From assembly GCA_937875615.1 (NCBI GenBank), contig CALNBU010000948.1, forward strand, positions 1 through 6,032: DNA of 6,032 nt, written 5' to 3'. This document shows, piece by piece, positions 5,115-6,032 of the stretch (positions are counted from its first letter, which is position 1; each line of letters opens with the position of its first letter). The DNA comes from an uncultured Archangium sp. Lineage in GTDB: Bacteria; Myxococcota; Myxococcia; Myxococcales; Myxococcaceae. The notes beneath the pieces were generated by a model that saw nothing but the letters and a program-made list of their open reading frames with translations, had not been told where the DNA came from and did no database searches. The translations under genes and the position numbers were made by a program.

Positions 5115-5830
5115 AGAGGCTCCTGCTCGTCGCGCTGTTCTCGTTCCCGTCGCTCGCGCTGGCGGAGGTGGCGCGGATTTCGCTGCTGGAGGGCGTCGCC
5201 AGCCGGACCCCGAAGGACGGAGCGGCGCAGCCGCTGGCGGTGGGGGCGGCCCTGGAGCTGGGAGACTCGATCTCGGTGAAGACCGGCAACCTGAAGCTGG
5301 AGCTGACCGACGGCAGCGTCATCGCGCTGGCGCCGGGCTCGGAGCTGGTGCTGACCGAGGCCGAGTTCGAGGGGCAGGAGCGCAAGGGCTTCTCGGCGCT
5401 CCTCAAGGGCGGCTCGCTGTGGACGAAGGTGAAGAAGGCGATGGGCGGCGGGAAGTTCGAGGTGGCCACGGAGCGCGCGGTGGCCGGGGTGCGCGGCACC
5501 ATCTTCCGCATCGACGCCGACGCGCTGTTGAAGGCCGCGCGGGGGCGGAAGGGGCGGCGGGCGTCGATCGTCCGGGTGGTGGAGGGCGCGGTGCACGTCC
5601 GGCCCAGCGCCACGGTGGCGAAGTCGCTCAAGACCGGGGCGCCCAGGGCCGGGCCGCGGGTAGAGGTGGCGGGGCCGCAGGAGGTCTCGGTCGACGCGTG
5701 GGAGAAGATCTTCGTCGACCTCTCCGCCGGTCAGCAGGTGGCGGTGGGGGTCGACCTCTGGGAGCAGGCGGCCCTCGATGAGGCGGCGAAGAACGATGCC
5801 TTCGCGAAGTGGCTCGAGAAAAATCAGTAG
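5111..5830 (+). CDS. Secreted FecR-domain protein
   Basis: A 239-aa protein with a clear signal peptide, MKRLLLVALFSFPSLALA|EV (cut after residue 18). A FecR domain covers about residues 45-165: GAALELGDSISVKTGNLKLELTDGSVIALAPGSEL, LLKGGSLWTKVKK, FEVATERAVAGVRGTIFRI and IVRVVEGAVHV. It lacks the N-terminal anti-sigma region and inner-membrane helix of true FecR regulators, and there is no sigma factor or TonB receptor nearby, so it is not a FecI/FecR signalling unit. Such secreted FecR proteins are common in Myxococcota and have no settled role. A basic insertion (KAARGRKGRR, 141-150) splits the domain before its last strand. The C-terminus (about 205-239) is helical and charged. GGAGGG (5100-5105) lies five bases before the ATG. 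Confidence 0.85.
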   Translation: MKRLLLVALFSFPSLALAEVARISLLEGVASRTPKDGAAQPLAVGAALELGDSISVKTGNLKLELTDGSVIALAPGSELVLTEAEFEGQERKGFSALLKGGSLWTKVKKAMGGGKFEVATERAVAGVRGTIFRIDADALLKAARGRKGRRASIVRVVEGAVHVRPSATVAKSLKTGAPRAGPRVEVAGPQEVSVDAWEKIFVDLSAGQQVAVGVDLWEQAALDEAAKNDAFAKWLEKNQ

Positions 5831-6032
5831 CGCGCTCCTGCTGCTGGCGCCCCTGCTGACGTTCGCGCAGGCGCAGCGCCCGCTGCCGCGCGGCGCGCCG
5901 CCGACGTTGGTGGGCATGCCCCGGGTCCATGTGCGCGCGCACGAGGCCCTCGACGTCGACCTGCTGCGCGGCCTGGCGCGCCCGGGCGTGACGTTGTGGT
6001 TGAGCACCTCCAGCAACACGCTCAAGGACTCG
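5796..6032 (+). CDS. Unrecognised secreted protein, N-terminal part (cut by window end)
   Basis: The open frame starts at ATG 5796, inside the 3' end of the FecR gene (35-base overlap), and runs in frame to the window edge (79 codons). It starts with a basic n-region, MPSRSGSRK, a leucine-rich core (SSALLLLAPLLTFA) and a likely signal peptidase site AQA|QR after residue 26. The mature start is proline-rich (QRPLPRGAPP), followed by LVGMPRVHVRAHEALDVDLLRG. No domain is recognised in the visible 50 residues. The Shine-Dalgarno sequence is weak (GAAGAA, 5788-5793), so the exact start is less certain than the frame. The tight overlap places it as the fifth gene of the cluster. Confidence 0.7.
   Translation, partial: MPSRSGSRKISSALLLLAPLLTFAQAQRPLPRGAPPTLVGMPRVHVRAHEALDVDLLRGLARPGVTLWLSTSSNTLKDS

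Noticed and set aside
5111..5830. FecI/FecR-type iron-responsive regulatory system
   Set aside because: There is no sigma factor, TonB receptor, anti-sigma region or membrane helix; only the periplasmic FecR domain is shared.
4826..6025. Long 399-codon open frame on the minus strand
   Set aside because: It lies opposite three well-supported plus-strand genes, its translation is rich in Arg, Pro and His with no domain pattern, and such antisense frames are expected from the third-position GC bias.
1..6032. CRISPR arrays, tRNA or rRNA genes, insertion sequences, phage genes
   Set aside because: No regularly spaced repeats, cloverleaf-like or rRNA sequence, transposase motifs or terminal inverted repeats were seen on either strand.

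Overview
The window is about 70% GC. Its gene content (a standalone PilZ protein, an alpha/beta-hydrolase lipoprotein, LPP20/FlgT-like, PEGA and FecR envelope proteins) is typical of Myxococcota or a related deltaproteobacterial lineage. That placement is inferred from family content and codon bias, not from a marker gene. All genes I can support are on the plus strand, and the sequence is almost fully coding.

Layout. Bases 1-10 match the 3' end of a standard Illumina adapter, so the left edge is probably a contig end carrying untrimmed adapter. The 3' part of mnmA (tRNA 2-thiouridylase) runs from there to 462. After a 115-base gap comes a two-gene unit with an ATGA overlap: a signal-peptide-bearing, probably beta-barrel protein (578-1264) and a secreted alpha/beta-hydrolase lipoprotein with a complete Ser-Asp-His triad (1261-2295). 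A T-tract terminator (about 2295-2319) closes this unit. A possible promoter, whose -35 overlaps the terminator T-tract, leads into a small single-domain PilZ c-di-GMP receptor (2396-2728).

A second possible promoter, with a palindrome over its -10 and start region (2739-2776), precedes a tightly packed cluster of five genes, all predicted to be exported: an LPP20/FlgP-like protein (2812-3576), a FlgT-like protein (3589-4752), a short PEGA-like lipoprotein (4749-5114), a FecR-domain protein (5111-5830), and the start of an unrecognised secreted protein (5796 to the window edge). Spacing is 12 bases, then overlaps of 4, 4 and 35 bases, so co-transcription and translational coupling are likely.

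How the genes may work together. FlgP (LPP20 family) and FlgT are partners in the outer-membrane and periplasmic rings around some polar flagellar motors. Here an LPP20 plus FlgT-like pair sits with PEGA and FecR proteins and no flagellar gene, next to a PilZ receptor. My best hypothesis is a non-flagellar cell-envelope assembly, possibly c-di-GMP linked. The sequence supports the domain calls and the operon structure; the joint function is inference.
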